Assembly: GCA_016214925.1 (NCBI GenBank)
Contig: JACRMO010000158.1
Location: 1-7,611, forward strand
Source: Gammaproteobacteria bacterium
GTDB taxonomy: Bacteria > Pseudomonadota > Gammaproteobacteria > Thiohalobacterales > Thiohalobacteraceae
Length of the DNA: 7,611 bases
Reading direction: 5' to 3'
Positions 6,164 through 7,611 of the stretch are shown piece by piece. The notes under the pieces are model-generated. The model saw only the letters and a list, made by a program, of their open reading frames with translations. It was not told where the DNA came from and did no database searches. How positions within the stretch are numbered: the first letter of the stretch is position 1; each line of letters starts with the position of its first letter. A program made the translations under genes and the position numbers.

Positions 6164-6185
6164 AACATCTCCCACGTGTGAAATA

Positions 6186-6208
6186 GGGACCGTTTTCAAA
6201 TCGGTCCC
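6186..6208. repeat. 23-bp palindrome in the mucD leader
   Basis: The arms GGGACCGTTTT and AAATCGGTCCC flank one central base (6197), with one mismatched pair (6193/6201). It matches the palindrome beyond the other end of mucD in layout. One of the differences is compensated on the opposite arm (CG/CG replaces AG/CT), so pairing is kept. It lies between the rseC stop and the mucD ribosome binding site, 22 bp before the ATG, so in mRNA it could form a hairpin near the start of translation. Confidence 0.75.
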
Positions 6209-6219
6209 CGGACTGAAAT

Positions 6220-6693
6220 CTATCCCGGCACGCGCCGCAACACCACCGGCTGATAGCGGCTGTCGTCACGGATACGCCGACTGAAACCCTTCAACCACAA
6301 CAGGCCCGCGATCAAGCCGGCCACACCCAAACCCAGCGTCAGCGATTCACCGCTCACCGCCCACCGCTCCGACAACAGCGCACCGATCAGACCACCGGCG
6401 AACATGCTCAACAAAGGCGTGGCGTATACCGCCAACGAACCGCGAATCAGCGCCGTCTCGTCGAGTCCGATGATCACGGTATCGCCGACCCGCACGTCGT
6501 CGTGATTCCAGGCGGGATTCCAATCGGGATTCAGTACGCGTACGCGCGTGCGCCGTTTGCCGAGCACTTTGGCGAGCGTCGCCGTGCCACAGGCCTGATT
6601 GGCCGCGCAACCGCCACAGGTCGACTGCCGCTGGGTCTCGACCCAAACGAATTCGCCTTCTGTGGCGACCACGTGTGCGGATTCTTCAATCAT
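6220..6693 (-). CDS. rseC: RseC/MucC family inner-membrane protein
   Basis: RseC is an inner-membrane protein linked to sigma-E regulation and, in E. coli, to the Rsx/Rse system that keeps SoxR reduced. The 157 residues match the family. The N-terminal cytoplasmic region has the Cys motif CGGC-x5-C (C26, C29, C35), which may bind a metal or cluster. A small beta-rich region follows (VRVLNP, VRVGDTVIIGLDE). Two membrane segments lie at about 84-107 and 118-136, and the tail is basic (GFSRRIRDDSRYQPVVL). A 12-bp in-frame micro-repeat adds NPDW NPAW near residue 57. The ATG at 6691-6693 lacks a good ribosome binding site, but it gives the family-like start MIEESAHVV. The gene lies 34 nt after rseB and before mucD. 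Confidence 0.9.
   Translation of the reverse strand: MIEESAHVVATEGEFVWVETQRQSTCGGCAANQACGTATLAKVLGKRRTRVRVLNPDWNPAWNHDDVRVGDTVIIGLDETALIRGSLAVYATPLLSMFAGGLIGALLSERWAVSGESLTLGLGVAGLIAGLLWLKGFSRRIRDDSRYQPVVLRRVPG
6508..6531 (-). repeat. 12-bp in-frame tandem micro-repeat in rseC
   Basis: Two 12-bp copies (6520-6531 and 6508-6519) encode NPDW and NPAW, and a degenerate start of a third encodes NHD. They differ at two positions. The repeat sits in the loop before VRVGD, so it should be tolerated. Confidence 0.7.
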
Positions 6694-6727
6694 ATATAAG
6701 GATCATAAGGGCGCTATGCTAACAGAC

Positions 6728-7611
6728 TCAGCGGCGTTGCACCGATCGGCCGATACGTTCCACGGTCGCCTGGGGCACTTCTCCCACGACGGTAACCTGA
6801 TAATCGCCGACACGGGTTCCCAAGGCATTGACCGCACCCATGCTGGATACCCCGGCGAGACCCGGAGCATCCGGCCGGTGCGGTTCGATATACACCGATA
6901 CCGTCGCCAGCCCATCGCTGAACACCATATGCTCGACCAAGCCGGCATCCGATGGCAGTCCATGCCGGTTGTGATGGGTACGCATGAAACCTGCCGGCAG
7001 CCCGGCCACCGACCAGGCGCTGTCACCGCTCTGCGCGCTTGCCTCCGCCGGACCTTCCGTCGCATGCCCGCGCTGGGTATACCCCGCACCCTGCAACTCC
7101 GGCTGCAACTCCGCATCGGCGACCGTGTCCAGGATCTCTAACGCGGTGAACATGGTTTGCTCCACCGCCCGGCCATCGCCACCGATCAGTTCCGATTTGA
7201 GCAGCAGGTGACTGTCCCGTTCCAACCATAAGCGGTAACCGTAACGGAAGGCATCGCGTGGGTGGATGGCAACAATCCGCGCCGGTCGACCCGACATGCG
7301 ATCCTCGCCCAAGACCTTAAATTCGTAGTTGTCGGTCAGCGCCTCCAGATCGCGCGGCAGCGCCGCCGGGAAGGGTTGCCGCGGGATACTCTTGTCGACC
7401 ATCACCGCACGGCTGTTGGGCAGAATGCAGGTCACTTTGTCCTTATCGCGGATGACCTCACGGGCCTCACCGGTCAACGCGACGAGCCGCTCCTGCTCAC
7501 CGTCCTTGGTCGCACGGTGGATAACCTGCATGGCTTCCAACTGGCCGTTATGCAAATAGACGAACGTGCCGCGGTAGTTCAGACCCATGCTGGCCGCGGA
7601 CATCTGGCGCA
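6728..7611 (-). CDS. rseB: Sigma-E regulatory protein RseB/MucB, partial (5' end off the window)
   Basis: RseB is a periplasmic protein that binds the anti-sigma factor RseA and protects it from DegS cleavage until off-pathway lipid or LPS intermediates release it. The visible 293 residues start within the N-terminal LolA-like lipid-sensing domain (LNYRGTFVYLHNGQLEAMQVIHR). They include HPRDAFRYGYRLWLERDSHLLLKSEL, typical of MucB. A linker of about 25 residues rich in Ala, Gly and Glu leads to the C-terminal RseA-binding domain (SAWSVAGLPAGFMRT to TVVGEVPQATVERI). The frame is open to the right edge. The ATG at 7601-7603 is internal, because the family has about 35-40 more residues, including a signal peptide, upstream. 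Identity rests on remembered similarity to Pseudomonas MucB and on the rseC-mucD context. Confidence 0.93.
   Translation of the reverse strand, partial: RQMSAASMGLNYRGTFVYLHNGQLEAMQVIHRATKDGEQERLVALTGEAREVIRDKDKVTCILPNSRAVMVDKSIPRQPFPAALPRDLEALTDNYEFKVLGEDRMSGRPARIVAIHPRDAFRYGYRLWLERDSHLLLKSELIGGDGRAVEQTMFTALEILDTVADAELQPELQGAGYTQRGHATEGPAEASAQSGDSAWSVAGLPAGFMRTHHNRHGLPSDAGLVEHMVFSDGLATVSVYIEPHRPDAPGLAGVSSMGAVNALGTRVGDYQVTVVGEVPQATVERIGRSVQRR

Noticed and set aside
4628..6181. A 517-codon plus-strand open frame opposite mucD
   Set aside because: It is rich in His, Arg, Gln and Asp in the pattern expected from the antisense of a GC-rich gene. mucD on the other strand has a full catalytic triad, PDZ domains and a signal peptide.

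Overview
The window is a stretch of a moderately GC-rich gammaproteobacterial chromosome. All nine recognisable genes lie on the minus strand, so in transcriptional order they run from the right edge to the left: rseB (mucB, 5' end off the window), rseC (mucC), mucD (DegP/HtrA-type protease), a small glutaredoxin-like gene, lepA (EF4), lepB (signal peptidase I), a DUF4845 gene, rnc (RNase III) and era (3' end off the window). This order, with the sigma-E envelope-stress block running into lepA-lepB-rnc-era, is the one known from Pseudomonas-like and Chromatiales-like gammaproteobacteria. I cannot name the genus.

Right part (about 4550-7611): rseB, rseC and mucD belong to the periplasmic stress-sensing and protein quality-control system; rpoE and rseA would be expected just beyond the right edge. 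mucD is flanked on both sides by two related short palindromes (4673-4699 and 6186-6208). The longer gap after mucD also holds a 28-bp imperfect inverted repeat (4592-4664). These look like dispersed repeats rather than terminators.

Middle (2330-4550): a 78-residue thiol-redox protein is followed by a gap of about 150 bp with a possible promoter, and then lepA. lepA is broken. A 32-bp near-perfect tandem duplication at 2737-2800 shifts the reading frame, and a TAG codon at 2714-2716 replaces the Tyr expected in the restored frame. Removing one repeat copy and reading the TAG as an amino acid gives exactly 600 codons, the usual EF4 length, so the rest of the gene is intact. The shifted frame ends in a TGA that overlaps a GTG codon (GTGA), which lies 8 nt after a perfect AGGAGG and opens the intact C-terminal frame. 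The gene is therefore either a young pseudogene, an assembly or sequencing error, or a split gene making two translationally coupled pieces.

Left part (1-2330): lepB, DUF4845, rnc and era are tightly packed, with gaps of 13, 16, -4 and 36 nt counting from the end of lepA. rnc and era use non-ATG starts (TTG and GTG), each preceded by the same GAGGTG at 8-nt spacing. This block links protein export (LepB) with rRNA processing and 30S maturation (RNase III, Era). No tRNA, rRNA, CRISPR array, integrase or complete insertion sequence is visible. The most unusual features are the lepA lesion and the paired palindromes around mucD; I see no clear new defence or metabolic system.
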